DNA of 7,212 nt from Deltaproteobacteria bacterium (GTDB taxonomy: Bacteria > Desulfobacterota > Desulfovibrionia > Desulfovibrionales > Desulfovibrionaceae), in contig JAIRVN010000078.1 in assembly GCA_031253875.1 (NCBI GenBank), positions 1-7,212 on the forward strand, written 5' to 3'. Below the pieces are notes generated by a model, which saw only the letters and a program-made list of their open reading frames with translations, was not told where the DNA came from and did not search any database. Below, piece after piece: positions 1 to 6,976 of this stretch. Made by a program: the position numbers and the translations under genes. The first letter of the stretch is position 1, and every line of letters starts with the position of its first letter.

Positions 1-156
1 GAAGCCACCTCTCTCGCAACATGCTACTTCAAAACCCGCACAACATCCCCAAGGAATCTCGCCACCAACTCCCTTTTCTCCGCTGGTAAAGTCTTGAACA
101 TTTTTCATAATTGTATCTAACTGATTTTACCCATCTCTTCTGGCATAGATCCCCGC

Positions 157-184
157 TTGACACACGTCATATTTCAGATAAACA
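157..184 (+). promoter_or_regulatory. Candidate sigma-70 promoter for the cysteine-rich protein gene and mnmG
   Basis: A perfect -35 hexamer TTGACA (157-162) is followed after 16 bp by a weak -10, TAAACA (179-184). A 17-bp spacing gives AAACAT (180-185), which matches no better. Transcription would start near 190 and leave a leader of about 65 bases before the ATG at 257. The -35 is directly visible; promoter function is inferred. The poor -10 suggests either low activity or help from an activator. Confidence 0.45.
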
Positions 185-246
185 TTACAGTTTGCCGTGC
201 GGCACATGCGCGCAACGGCCTTTTTCAGCGAACGCACGGCTCGTTC

Positions 247-253
247 AGGAGGG
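247..253 (+). promoter_or_regulatory. Strong ribosome binding site fixing the start at 257
   Basis: AGGAGGG lies about 4 bases before the ATG at 257, an almost full anti-16S match although the spacing is short. It decides the start. The same frame extends back to a GTG at 197, but that start has no ribosome binding site and would place the AGGAGGG inside the coding sequence. Confidence 0.8.
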
Positions 254-256
254 ATT

Positions 257-520
257 ATGAGTGTTTTGCAAAATGCTGCCCGCACCCCCGAAGGTGTGGC
301 TGTGAACGGTTTTGTTCTGATGCCGATTGTCGATAAATGCGAAGGTTGCGATCGGGTGCGCGAATTTGACGCGGAAAAGTTCTGCTCCAGCTATCCGGCG
401 CCGGAACGCAAATGGGCGGAAGGCCGCTGCAACTTTGCCACCCATGTGAAAGGTGACGCCAAGGCCGCCGCCAAGGTCAACCCCCTCAAAGCTTCCAAGC
501 GCGCCGCCAAAGGACGCTGA
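257..520 (+). CDS. Small PxxKW-type cysteine-rich protein, function unknown
   Basis: The product has 87 residues. Four cysteines are visible: C28 and C31 as a CxxC pair, then C43 and C58, a pattern that could bind zinc or an iron-sulfur cluster. Residues 49-53 read PERKW and fit the PxxKW signature used to name a family of small cysteine-rich proteins in Desulfovibrio and related bacteria (family name from memory). Residues 66-87 form a tail rich in lysine, arginine and alanine, as in many nucleic-acid-binding proteins. There is no signal peptide or membrane segment, so a cytoplasmic location is likely. It is preceded by an excellent ribosome binding site and ends 6 bases before mnmG, so the two are almost certainly cotranscribed. 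A role near RNA or in metal binding is inference only; no enzymatic function is evident. Confidence 0.85.
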   Translation: MSVLQNAARTPEGVAVNGFVLMPIVDKCEGCDRVREFDAEKFCSSYPAPERKWAEGRCNFATHVKGDAKAAAKVNPLKASKRAAKGR

Positions 521-526
521 TTCCGA

Positions 527-2389
527 TTGCCGCAGGATGTTTTTGACTGCATCGTCGTAGGCGCGGGCCATGCCGGTTGTGAAGCCGCCATGGCCCTTGC
601 CCGTTTGGGGCACGCCACGCTGCTGATCAGCGGCAACGTGGATCATATGGGCTGCCTTTCCTGCAATCCTGCCGTCGGAGGACTGGCCAAAGGCCACATG
701 GTGCGCGAAATCGACGCGCTGGGCGGCATGATGGGATTGTGGGCCGACGCGGCCGGCATCCAGTTCCGTACGCTCAATACCAGCAAAGGCCCGGCGGTGC
801 GCGCCACGCGCGCGCAGATGGATCGCGACGTCTACCGCCAGGCGGTGCGCCGCAGCGTATTTTCCCAGCCCAATCTGCGGGTTTGGCAGGACAGCGTCGA
901 AACCCTTCTGGCGGAAAAGGGGCGGGCGGCCGGAGTCACGAGCGCGCAAGGACTCAGCTTGCGCGCGCGCCATGTGTTGCTGACCACGGGAACTTTTTTG
1001 AACGGCCTCATCCATATCGGTCTGACCAACATACCGGGCGGCCGCCTGGGCGATGCCCCCGCCCGTGGCCTTTCCGCCTCCCTGCGTGAACTTGGCTTTG
1101 AACTGGGACGCCTGAAAACCGGCACCACAGCCCGCCTTCTCAAAAGCTCCATCGATTTCGACAGAATGGATATACAACACGGAGACGTGCCGCAGCCAAA
1201 CTTCAGTTTCCACGGCCCGGCTTCCACCCTGCCTCAGCTTCCCTGCCATATTACCTGGACCACCCCGGCCACGCACACAATCATCCGCGCCGGCTTCGAT
1301 CGCTCCCCCATGTTCACCGGCAAAATTCAGGGCACGGGAGCACGCTATTGTCCATCCATCGAAGACAAGGTGGCCCGCTTTCCCGACAAGGAACGTCACC
1401 AGATTTTCGTCGAACCGGAGGGGCTTGACCACCCGGAAGTGTATCCCAACGGCATTCCCACAAGCTTGCCGCTGGATGTGCAACGCGCCATGATCGCCAG
1501 CATTCCCGGCTTTGAGAACGCCGTCATGGTGCGCCCCGGCTATGCGATTGAATATGATTACGTCAATCCCATCCAGCTTTTCCCCACGCTGGAAACAATG
1601 CGCCTTCCGGGACTCTGGCTGGCCGGGCAGATCAACGGCACCTCGGGCTATGAGGAAGCGGCCGCCCAGGGCTTATGGGCAGCCCTGAATATCGATCGCG
1701 CACTCAAAGAGCTGCCTCCCTTCCTGCCTGGACGCGATGCCGCCTATATGGCCGTGCTGGTGGACGATCTGGTGACCAAGGGCACGCTTGAGCCTTACCG
1801 CATGTTCACTTCACGGGCTGAATACCGCCTGCTGCTGCGGGAAGACAACGCCGATGCCCGCCTGACATCGCTGGGCCGGGAGATCGGACTGGTCGGCGAT
1901 GCGCAATGGCGGCTTTTCCAGGAAAAGGACGCCGCGATCCGGGAACTTATGCGGCTTCTTGAGGGCTTGCGCCCTCCGTACAAAACGACACGCAGCCTGC
2001 TCGAATCGTTGGGAGAACATCCGCCGCAGCAGGCCGTCGGCATGGCGGAGCTTGTACGCCGCCCCGGCCTGGATTTGGCGCTCCTGACGCCCCTGTGTCC
2101 GGCCATGGAGACTTTTGCGCCCGAAGTCCGCCGCCAGGCGGAAATTCTGGTAAAGTACGCCGGATACCTTGCACGCCAGGAGGAACTCGTCACCCGGGCG
2201 CGGGGAGCGGAAGCGCAGGCGTTGCCGGCGGATCTTGATTATACGCAGGTGATCGGCCTCTCCAAAGAAATCCAGGAAAAACTCCGCCAAGTCCGCCCCT
2301 TGAATTTTGGCCAGGCTGGCCGTATTTCAGGAGTCACCCCGGCCGCGCTTGCCTGCGTCGCCATTCATTTGCGCAAGCATGGCGGCTAA
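527..2389 (+). CDS. mnmG: tRNA uridine-5-carboxymethylaminomethyl modification enzyme MnmG (GidA)
   Basis: MnmG is an FAD-dependent cytoplasmic enzyme. With the GTPase MnmE it installs the carboxymethylaminomethyl (or aminomethyl) group on wobble uridine 34 of certain tRNAs, using methylene-tetrahydrofolate and NADH. The length of 620 residues is close to the 629 of E. coli and too long for the related TrmFO. Visible marks are the dinucleotide-binding GAGHAG (12-17), SCNPAVGG with C46 (counterpart of E. coli C47), YCPSIEDK with C275 (counterpart of C277), [17 protein letters not shown] (366-382), and the C-terminal helical domain with [10 protein letters not shown] and [10 protein letters not shown]. 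The start is TTG at 527, directly before the FAD motif. The only upstream purine-rich element, AAAGGA (509-514), is at loose spacing inside the previous gene, so translational coupling is likely. One oddity is KTGTTAR (197-203), where the family usually has KTGTPPR. No MnmE gene is in view. Confidence 0.98.
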   Translation: MPQDVFDCIVVGAGHAGCEAAMALARLGHATLLISGNVDHMGCLSCNPAVGGLAKGHMVREIDALGGMMGLWADAAGIQFRTLNTSKGPAVRATRAQMDRDVYRQAVRRSVFSQPNLRVWQDSVETLLAEKGRAAGVTSAQGLSLRARHVLLTTGTFLNGLIHIGLTNIPGGRLGDAPARGLSASLRELGFELGRLKTGTTARLLKSSIDFDRMDIQHGDVPQPNFSFHGPASTLPQLPCHITWTTPATHTIIRAGFDRSPMFTGKIQGTGARYCPSIEDKVARFPDKERHQIFVEPEGLDHPEVYPNGIPTSLPLDVQRAMIASIPGFENAVMVRPGYAIEYDYVNPIQLFPTLETMRLPGLWLAGQINGTSGYEEAAAQGLWAALNIDRALKELPPFLPGRDAAYMAVLVDDLVTKGTLEPYRMFTSRAEYRLLLREDNADARLTSLGREIGLVGDAQWRLFQEKDAAIRELMRLLEGLRPPYKTTRSLLESLGEHPPQQAVGMAELVRRPGLDLALLTPLCPAMETFAPEVRRQAEILVKYAGYLARQEELVTRARGAEAQALPADLDYTQVIGLSKEIQEKLRQVRPLNFGQAGRISGVTPAALACVAIHLRKHGG

Positions 2390-2412
2390 TGCGGCCAAGA
2401 CGCATATTGTCC

Positions 2413-2441
2413 TTGTCTACTTTTAAGAAATACCGTATCTT
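2413..2441 (+). promoter_or_regulatory. Possible promoter for the pilZ-corC-lnt-prfB group
   Basis: The 83-bp gap after mnmG contains TTGTCT (2413-2418; 4 of 6 consensus bases), 17 bp, then TATCTT (2436-2441; 4 of 6). Spacing is optimal and the position, about 30 bases before the next ATG, is sensible. The hexamers are only moderate, so this may be chance. No convincing terminator with a T-run lies between mnmG and this point, so read-through from upstream is also possible. Confidence 0.35.
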
Positions 2442-2472
2442 GCGCCATATCACCGCAGCGTGAGCCATAGCC

Positions 2473-3471
2473 ATGAATGACGCGTCTTCAATACTCCGTT
2501 TGCTGGACAAGTTTGCCGTCCTGCTCGAGTCTTCGGTCGGGTTGAAGTTTGTGCTCCTCGCTGCCGCCTTCGCGTTGGGCCTGGGCTGTCTCGTCGCATT
2601 CCTGCGAAAACGCCGCCGCCTCTTGCGCTACGCCCAGCAAAGCAGACGGATTGTCCAGGAACTGCTCCACAACGCCATCGACCAACGCAGCACGCTGGAT
2701 CTTGAGTTCACTTCCGAAGATATGCAGGGGCGCGTGTTGTCAGCCACCTGCTCCGCGGTCGAAGACGATAGGGTGCTTGTGGATGTAGGCCTCGAATACA
2801 GCCTCCAGACCTGGATCGACGAACCCGTGGAAGTATCCTTCAAGATTGACTACAAAACTGTCAGCACACACTACCGTTTTGGCTCCCAGGTGATCGGGAT
2901 GCGCACCACCCCCCGAACGGTGGTGATGGATCTTGCACTGCCGCTGCATATCCACCCCATGCAAAAACGCCATTACGTGCGCATCAGCCCGCTGCCCAGC
3001 CACCTTCTGGGCATGGGACTGTGGCCGCTTGATCCGGCGCAGCCCTTGCCGCAGGATTCCACGACGCTGGGCAGTGCTGCCTTGAGTTACCGTCCCGGCA
3101 AACTGACCCAATGTTCCCTGCTCAATCTTTCCGCAGGCGGCATGCGCGTGGAAGTGCCCCAAGTGTTGCTGAATCAGCTTCCCAGCAACCTCACTCTCCA
3201 ATCGCATCTGCTCTGCCTGCTGCTGCTGCGCTCGCCAGACCGCGAAAACCCCATGCCCTTCTGGCTTGCCTCCACGGTTGTCAGCCTGATGGAAGACAAG
3301 GAAAACACCGCCTCCGTTATCATCGGCATCAAATTCAGAGCCTGGGCACTTTCGGAAACGGGCAACAGCAATATTTTCTGGTTCCCTGCCGGCAAATCGG
3401 AAGAGGTGGCTCCGCTCGCCTCCTGGGTACTGCGCCACCAACTGGAGCAGAACAAGCGGCAGCGGGAATGA
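2473..3471 (+). CDS. Membrane-anchored YcgR-like PilZ domain protein, predicted c-di-GMP receptor
   Basis: The product has 332 residues. A single hydrophobic segment spans about 24-43, followed at once by basic residues (RKRRRLLR, 45-52), so it is probably anchored in the inner membrane with the bulk in the cytoplasm. Residues about 73-160 look like the beta-rich N-terminal domain of YcgR-type proteins. The PilZ signature follows: RxxxR as R166-H-Y-V-R170, then NxSxxG as N218-L-S220-A-G-G223. These residues bind cyclic di-GMP in PilZ proteins, and all are present, so binding is expected. About 47 residues separate R170 and N218, longer than I expect for a typical PilZ domain; the insert is rich in proline and leucine. 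No output domain follows, so it probably acts by contacting a partner. Its ribosome binding site is weak (GTGAG, 2460-2464). The stop overlaps an ATGATG that is one possible start of corC, so cotranscription with corC and lnt is likely. The partner and target are unknown. Confidence 0.88.
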   Translation: MNDASSILRLLDKFAVLLESSVGLKFVLLAAAFALGLGCLVAFLRKRRRLLRYAQQSRRIVQELLHNAIDQRSTLDLEFTSEDMQGRVLSATCSAVEDDRVLVDVGLEYSLQTWIDEPVEVSFKIDYKTVSTHYRFGSQVIGMRTTPRTVVMDLALPLHIHPMQKRHYVRISPLPSHLLGMGLWPLDPAQPLPQDSTTLGSAALSYRPGKLTQCSLLNLSAGGMRVEVPQVLLNQLPSNLTLQSHLLCLLLLRSPDRENPMPFWLASTVVSLMEDKENTASVIIGIKFRAWALSETGNSNIFWFPAGKSEEVAPLASWVLRHQLEQNKRQRE

Positions 3472-3500
3472 TGCTGCCGCTTGCCGGCCAACCTTTGACC

Positions 3501-3506
3501 AAGGAG
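3501..3506 (+). promoter_or_regulatory. Ribosome binding site favouring a TTG start for corC
   Basis: AAGGAG lies 6 bases before an in-frame TTG at 3513. The alternative ATG at 3468 overlaps the pilZ stop codon and has only a poor purine stretch (GCGGGA) nearby. The TTG start also gives an N-terminus (MVQDSERSLWSRLAALF) that resembles the usual CorC beginning, whereas the 15 extra residues from 3468 look unrelated. Confidence 0.65.
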
Positions 3507-3512
3507 TCACGT

Positions 3513-4340
3513 TTGGTTCAGGATTCGGAAAGGAGTTTGTGGTCGCGCCTGGCCGCGCTCTTCACGCGGCACGACGACGAAAGCCTCGAAAAAGCCATCC
3601 TGGAGGCGCGCGCCGAAGGCGAAGTGGCGGCCGATGAAGGATCCATGCTGCTGCGTATTCTGCGTCTCGATGAAATGCAGGTCAGCGATATCATGACCCC
3701 CAGAACAGACTGTCGCTGCGTCCCGGCGGGAACTCCCCTGCCGGAGGCCACCCGGCTTGTCATCGCCTCCGGACACTCGCGCATTCCCGTCTACCGGGAA
3801 ACCCGCGACAACATCGTCGGCGTCGTCTATGCCAAGGATTTGCTGCACACCCTTGTTGCTCCCAAGGCAGACCAGATACTCATCGAACACATCATGCATC
3901 CCCCCTTCTTTGTGCCTGAAACGAAAATGGTGCTGGAACTGCTGCAGGAATTCCGCAGCCGCAAACAGCACCTTGCGGTAGCGCTGGACGAATACGGCGG
4001 CACCTCCGGTCTTGTGACCATCGAGGACGTGCTGGAAGAAATCGTGGGCGACATCGAGGATGAACACGACGCACCGCAGGAAGAATACATCAAGGTGCTT
4101 GATGCAAAACACTTTGAGCTTTCCGGCCGCGCCGACCTGGAAGATCTGGCGGAGCTCGGCATCGCGCTGGCTTCCGACGAGGTGGACACCATAGGCGGAT
4201 ATCTCAGCCTCACCGCCGGGCATGTGCCGCTCACCGGAGAAGAATTCGTCCTGAACGGCTGGAAATTCAAGGTACTGGAAGCAGGGGCCAAAGCAATCCA
4301 TCGTATCGGCGTGGAACCGGCAGACGACCGCTCCGCATGA
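3513..4340 (+). CDS. corC: CorC/YbeX-type CBS-pair and transporter-associated domain protein
   Basis: From the TTG at 3513 the product has 275 residues (290 from ATG 3468; E. coli CorC/YbeX has 292). Two CBS modules are recognisable, at about 58-115 beginning DIMTPRTD and about 122-182 with LDEYGGTSGLVTIEDVLEEIVGDI. A C-terminal CorC/HlyC domain covers about 191-268, with DTIGGYL (225-231). There is no DUF21 membrane domain, so this is the short soluble form. CBS pairs bind adenine nucleotides or Mg-ATP. CorC/YbeX has been linked to magnesium or cobalt export and to ribosome-related functions, but its molecular role is not settled. It ends in an ATGA overlap with lnt, matching the conserved ybeX-lnt pairing in E. 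coli and many other bacteria. The enterobacterial upstream partners (PhoH-like YbeZ, YbeY) are replaced here by the PilZ gene. Family assignment is firm; the exact start is less so. Confidence 0.93.
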   Translation: MVQDSERSLWSRLAALFTRHDDESLEKAILEARAEGEVAADEGSMLLRILRLDEMQVSDIMTPRTDCRCVPAGTPLPEATRLVIASGHSRIPVYRETRDNIVGVVYAKDLLHTLVAPKADQILIEHIMHPPFFVPETKMVLELLQEFRSRKQHLAVALDEYGGTSGLVTIEDVLEEIVGDIEDEHDAPQEEYIKVLDAKHFELSGRADLEDLAELGIALASDEVDTIGGYLSLTAGHVPLTGEEFVLNGWKFKVLEAGAKAIHRIGVEPADDRSA

Positions 4341-5854
4341 TGCCTCCCGTCTATCTTGGCCTGATCGGCGCTGTCGGCCTTTTCCTGGGTTTTCCCAACC
4401 CCCTCGGCCATCTGCCTGTCCTGGCCCTTGTGTATCCGGCAGCGTTGGCCTTGCTGGGCGAAAGCGCGTCCAAACCCTCGTCCGCGTTGCGCCGGGGCTG
4501 GCTGACGGGACTTGCCGGCGCCTCCGCCGCCCTATACTGGCTGGCGATACCGGTTCACGAAGTGGGCGGCCTGCCCTGGATTTTGGCCGCCCCCTGCGCC
4601 TTGGCCATAGGCGCTTACGTGGGCCTGTACGGAGGCGTTTTTGCTCTGCTCGCCCGCACGCTGCGCGCCTACCCCCCCCTTGTCCGTTGTTGCGCCCTGG
4701 CGCTGTGCTGGTTTCTTTTGGAGGAACTGCGCGGCTTCCTGTTCACCGGCTTCCCCTGGCTGACGCTGGCCTCGGCCTTTGTGCCCTGGACTCCCGTCAT
4801 TCAGGCGGCGGCGGTGATCGGCAGCTACGGCCTGGGCGGCCTGTTGGCCGGAACCGCCTGCCTGCTCGCACATGGCCTGCGCCACAGAAGCTGCCTGTAC
4901 TGCGGTCTGCTGCTGACGGCGGCGCTGCCGATCGGCGGCCTGGCACGACTGGAAAAGCTGCCCGGGCCGGACGCCCCCCCTTCCCCGCAGGCCGTACACC
5001 TGGCGCTGGTGCAAGGAAATATCGATCAAAACCAAAAATGGCTGCCCGCCTACCAACAGGCAACCCTGGCGCACTACCTGCAACTCAGCGGGCACGCGGC
5101 CGCAGACGGACCTTTTGACCTGATTGTCTGGCCGGAAACCGCCATGCCGTTCTTTTTCCAGGATCAGGCCGAATATGCCTCCCGTATACGCGCCTTTTCA
5201 AAGACCTATGCCATGCCGCTGCTGGTGGGCGCACCCGCGCATGACGGGAAGACGCCCGACAAACGCCGCATCTTCAACCGCGCCTTTCTCATCGACGGCA
5301 CGGGACAGGACCTGGGATCGTACGACAAGGAACATCTGGTGCCTTTCGGGGAATACCTGCCCCCCTGGCTGGATCATCCTGCCCTGGCAGTTCTTTTTCA
5401 AGGGGCGGGCAATTTTGCGCCGGGTGTTTCGACGCAGCCCCTCCAGGTCAAAGAACTTGTGTTTGGCCTGCTCATCTGCTATGAAACAATATTTCCGGAA
5501 ATTGCCCAGGCGCGGGTGGACGCGGGAGCCAAGCTCCTGCTTAACATCAGCAACGATGCGTGGTTCGGCGTCACGTCCGCTCCGGAACAGCATCTGCAGC
5601 TATCCGTGCTGCGCGCTGTGGAACAGGGACGCTGGCTGGTCAGGGCCACCAATACGGGCTTCTCCGCGTTCGTGGATCCTGCGGGGCGCATTCGCGCCCG
5701 CAGCAGCCTCATGCGGACGGAAATACTGACGGGCATCGCCGTGCCGGAGGAAGATGTCACACCTTTTCACCATATGTTTCCCTGGCTGACCGGTCTTGCC
5801 CTGGCGATCCTGGCATGCATGCTGTTTGCGTGCCCCAAAAACACACTCGATTAA
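4337..5854 (+). CDS. lnt: Apolipoprotein N-acyltransferase
   Basis: Lnt adds the third acyl chain to the N-terminal cysteine of lipoproteins at the periplasmic face of the inner membrane, the last maturation step after Lgt and LspA. The product has 505 residues (E. coli 512). Several hydrophobic segments occupy about residues 5-205, then a nitrilase-fold catalytic domain (about 218-470), then a final membrane helix (about 482-499). The catalytic triad is present: E267 in WPETAMP, K331 in YDKEHLVPFGEY and C381 in LICYETIFPE. The accessory E339 and NISNDAWFG (403-411) are also intact, so the enzyme should be active. The ATG at 4337 overlaps the corC stop by 4 bp with no good ribosome binding site of its own, which implies translational coupling. 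A second ATG follows immediately at 4340. The gene contains runs of 8 C (4672-4679) and 7 C (4974-4980). Confidence 0.97.
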   Translation: MMPPVYLGLIGAVGLFLGFPNPLGHLPVLALVYPAALALLGESASKPSSALRRGWLTGLAGASAALYWLAIPVHEVGGLPWILAAPCALAIGAYVGLYGGVFALLARTLRAYPPLVRCCALALCWFLLEELRGFLFTGFPWLTLASAFVPWTPVIQAAAVIGSYGLGGLLAGTACLLAHGLRHRSCLYCGLLLTAALPIGGLARLEKLPGPDAPPSPQAVHLALVQGNIDQNQKWLPAYQQATLAHYLQLSGHAAADGPFDLIVWPETAMPFFFQDQAEYASRIRAFSKTYAMPLLVGAPAHDGKTPDKRRIFNRAFLIDGTGQDLGSYDKEHLVPFGEYLPPWLDHPALAVLFQGAGNFAPGVSTQPLQVKELVFGLLICYETIFPEIAQARVDAGAKLLLNISNDAWFGVTSAPEQHLQLSVLRAVEQGRWLVRATNTGFSAFVDPAGRIRARSSLMRTEILTGIAVPEEDVTPFHHMFPWLTGLALAILACMLFACPKNTLD

Positions 5855-5868
5855 AGCACAATACCGTT

Positions 5869-6976
5869 ATGTTACAACTTGCCGAACTGCGCGCCCGTTG
5901 CGCCCCGCTGTCCGAACGTTACGTCTCGCTCTGGAGGCGGCTTTGACTTTGCCGCAAACGCAAAACGCCTGGGCGAAATAGAAGAAATGCTCGCCAAACC
6001 CGGCGCCTGGAACGATCCCTCGGCCCTGACGCCGGTACTCCAGGAAAAAAGCCGCCTGGAGGCCGAAGCCGAGCGCCTCGCGCGTCTTTCCGGCTCTCAC
6101 GCCAACATGGAAGAATGGTTGCAGCTTGCCGAAGAAGACGAGGAAGCGTTCAGCGCGCTCGCCGAACAGGTGGACTCTCTGGAAGCCCTGCTGGAAGAAA
6201 CGGAAATGGGCCTGCTGCTCGCGGCAGAGGAAGACGGACGGGACGCCATCCTGGAAATCCACCCCGGCGCCGGGGGCACCGAAGCCCAGGATTGGGCCGA
6301 AATGCTGCTGCGCATGTATACGCGCTGGGCAGACAGCCACACCTTGAGCACGGAGGAACTGGACTATCTTCCCGGCGATGAGGCCGGCGTAAAAAGCGTC
6401 ACCTTGCGCGTGCGCGGTCCCAATGCGTACGGCCTGCTCAAAAGCGAGCGCGGCATCCACCGGCTTATCCGCATTTCCCCCTTCGACTCCTCCGGCCGCC
6501 GCCATACCTCCTTCGCTTCCGTGGACGTCATTCCGGATGCCGGGCAGGATATTGTGATCGACATCAAGGAAGCGGATCTGCGCATCGATACCTTCCGCTC
6601 CAGCGGACCAGGCGGTCAAAGCGTGAACAAAACCAGCTCCGCCGTGCGCATCACCCACCTGCCCACAGGCATCGTCGCCCAATGCCAAAACGAAAAATCC
6701 CAGCACAGCAACAAGGAAACAGCCATGCAGATTTTACGGGCCAGACTGTATGATCGTGAAAATCGCAAACGCGACGCCGCGCGCCAGGCCAGCTACGCCG
6801 ACAAGGACAGCATCGCCTTCGGCAGCCAGATCCGTACCTATACTCTACAACCCTACCGTCTGGTGAAAGATCACCGTACCAATTCCGAAATGGGAGATGT
6901 GGACGCCGTGCTTGGCGGACGTATCGATCAATTTCAACGCGACTATCTGCTGCACCAACATGGCCAGACACGCTAA
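5869..6976 (+). CDS. prfB: Peptide chain release factor 2, made by programmed +1 frameshift
   Basis: RF2 reads UGA and UAA stop codons and triggers peptide release. The gene lies in two frames: 25 codons from ATG 5869 to CTT (5941-5943), an in-frame TGA at 5944-5946, then the +1 frame from GAC at 5945 to the TAA at 6974-6976, i.e. join(5869..5943,5945..6976). The joined protein has 368 residues (E. coli 365). The tripeptide anticodon SPF (203-205) identifies RF2 rather than RF1, which has PxT, and GGQ (248-250) is the hydrolysis motif. Residue 245, the counterpart of E. coli T246, is serine. The local motif is SGPGGQ. A start at 5879 gives a continuous frame, but its first 22 residues are out-of-frame noise and should not be used. 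It begins 14 bp after lnt with a weak ribosome binding site, so it is probably in the lnt operon. The region around residues 110-180 is the usual RF2 domain leading to SPF. Confidence 0.97.
5933..5947 (+). promoter_or_regulatory. RF2 autoregulatory +1 frameshift site
   Basis: An internal Shine-Dalgarno-like GGAGG (5933-5937) is followed by 3 bases (CGG) and then CTT TGA C (5941-5947). This has the layout of the E. coli prfB site, which has AGGGGG, 3 bases, CTT TGA C. When RF2 is scarce the ribosome pauses at UGA, the peptidyl-tRNA slips from CUU to UUU, and reading resumes at GAC in the +1 frame. When RF2 is plentiful the product ends after 25 residues. Both frames agree with RF2 homology on their own side of the site (LWRRL before, DFAANAKRL after), which supports a real shift rather than a sequencing error. 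Confidence 0.95.

Larger units (their letters stand above)
1..256. other. Upstream non-coding leader region
   Basis: This stretch has no convincing gene and is visibly richer in A and T between about 60 and 190 than the rest of the window. It ends in a strong ribosome binding site for the first gene. A forward frame is open from base 1 to a stop at 118-120, but its translation resembles nothing I recognise. It could be the tail of a gene outside the window, or chance. Two short minus-strand frames also exist here (see findings). A second promoter-like pair, TTGAAC (94-99) with TCTAAC (116-121, 16-bp spacer), precedes the better candidate listed separately. Small inverted repeats lie at 193-204 (TGCCG, 2-base loop, CGGCA) and 230-246 (GAACG, 7-base loop, CGTTC). 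The second ends directly against the ribosome binding site. Confidence 0.6.

Noticed and set aside
245..1483. 412-residue minus-strand open frame across the first gene and mnmG
   Set aside because: It lies opposite well-supported + strand genes, has no recognisable domain, and is the expected shadow of GC-rich coding DNA.
527..2389. mnmG as the related folate-dependent methyltransferase TrmFO
   Set aside because: At 620 residues it is too long for TrmFO (about 440), and the C-terminal helical domain of MnmG is present.
2390..2472. Terminator between mnmG and the PilZ gene
   Set aside because: I could find only a 4-base AGAC/GTCT pairing with a long loop before a short T stretch, which is too weak to call.
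2740..3510. 256-residue minus-strand open frame opposite the PilZ gene
   Set aside because: It has low-complexity histidine-, glutamine- and glycine-rich composition typical of antisense frames, and no start signal or family resemblance.
3507..4301. 264-residue minus-strand open frame opposite corC
   Set aside because: The + strand frame encodes clear CBS and CorC domains; the antisense product resembles nothing.
5879..5944. ATG at 5879 as the prfB start
   Set aside because: The first 22 residues from this start do not resemble RF2. The matching N-terminus is in the other frame from 5869, joined by the frameshift site.
5944..5946. In-frame TGA as a disabling mutation of prfB
   Set aside because: It sits in the exact known autoregulatory context (GGAGG, 3 bases, CTT-TGA-C), so it is programmed and not a pseudogene lesion.
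5867..6706. 279-residue minus-strand open frame opposite prfB
   Set aside because: It is a shadow of RF2, which is confirmed by the SPF and GGQ motifs.
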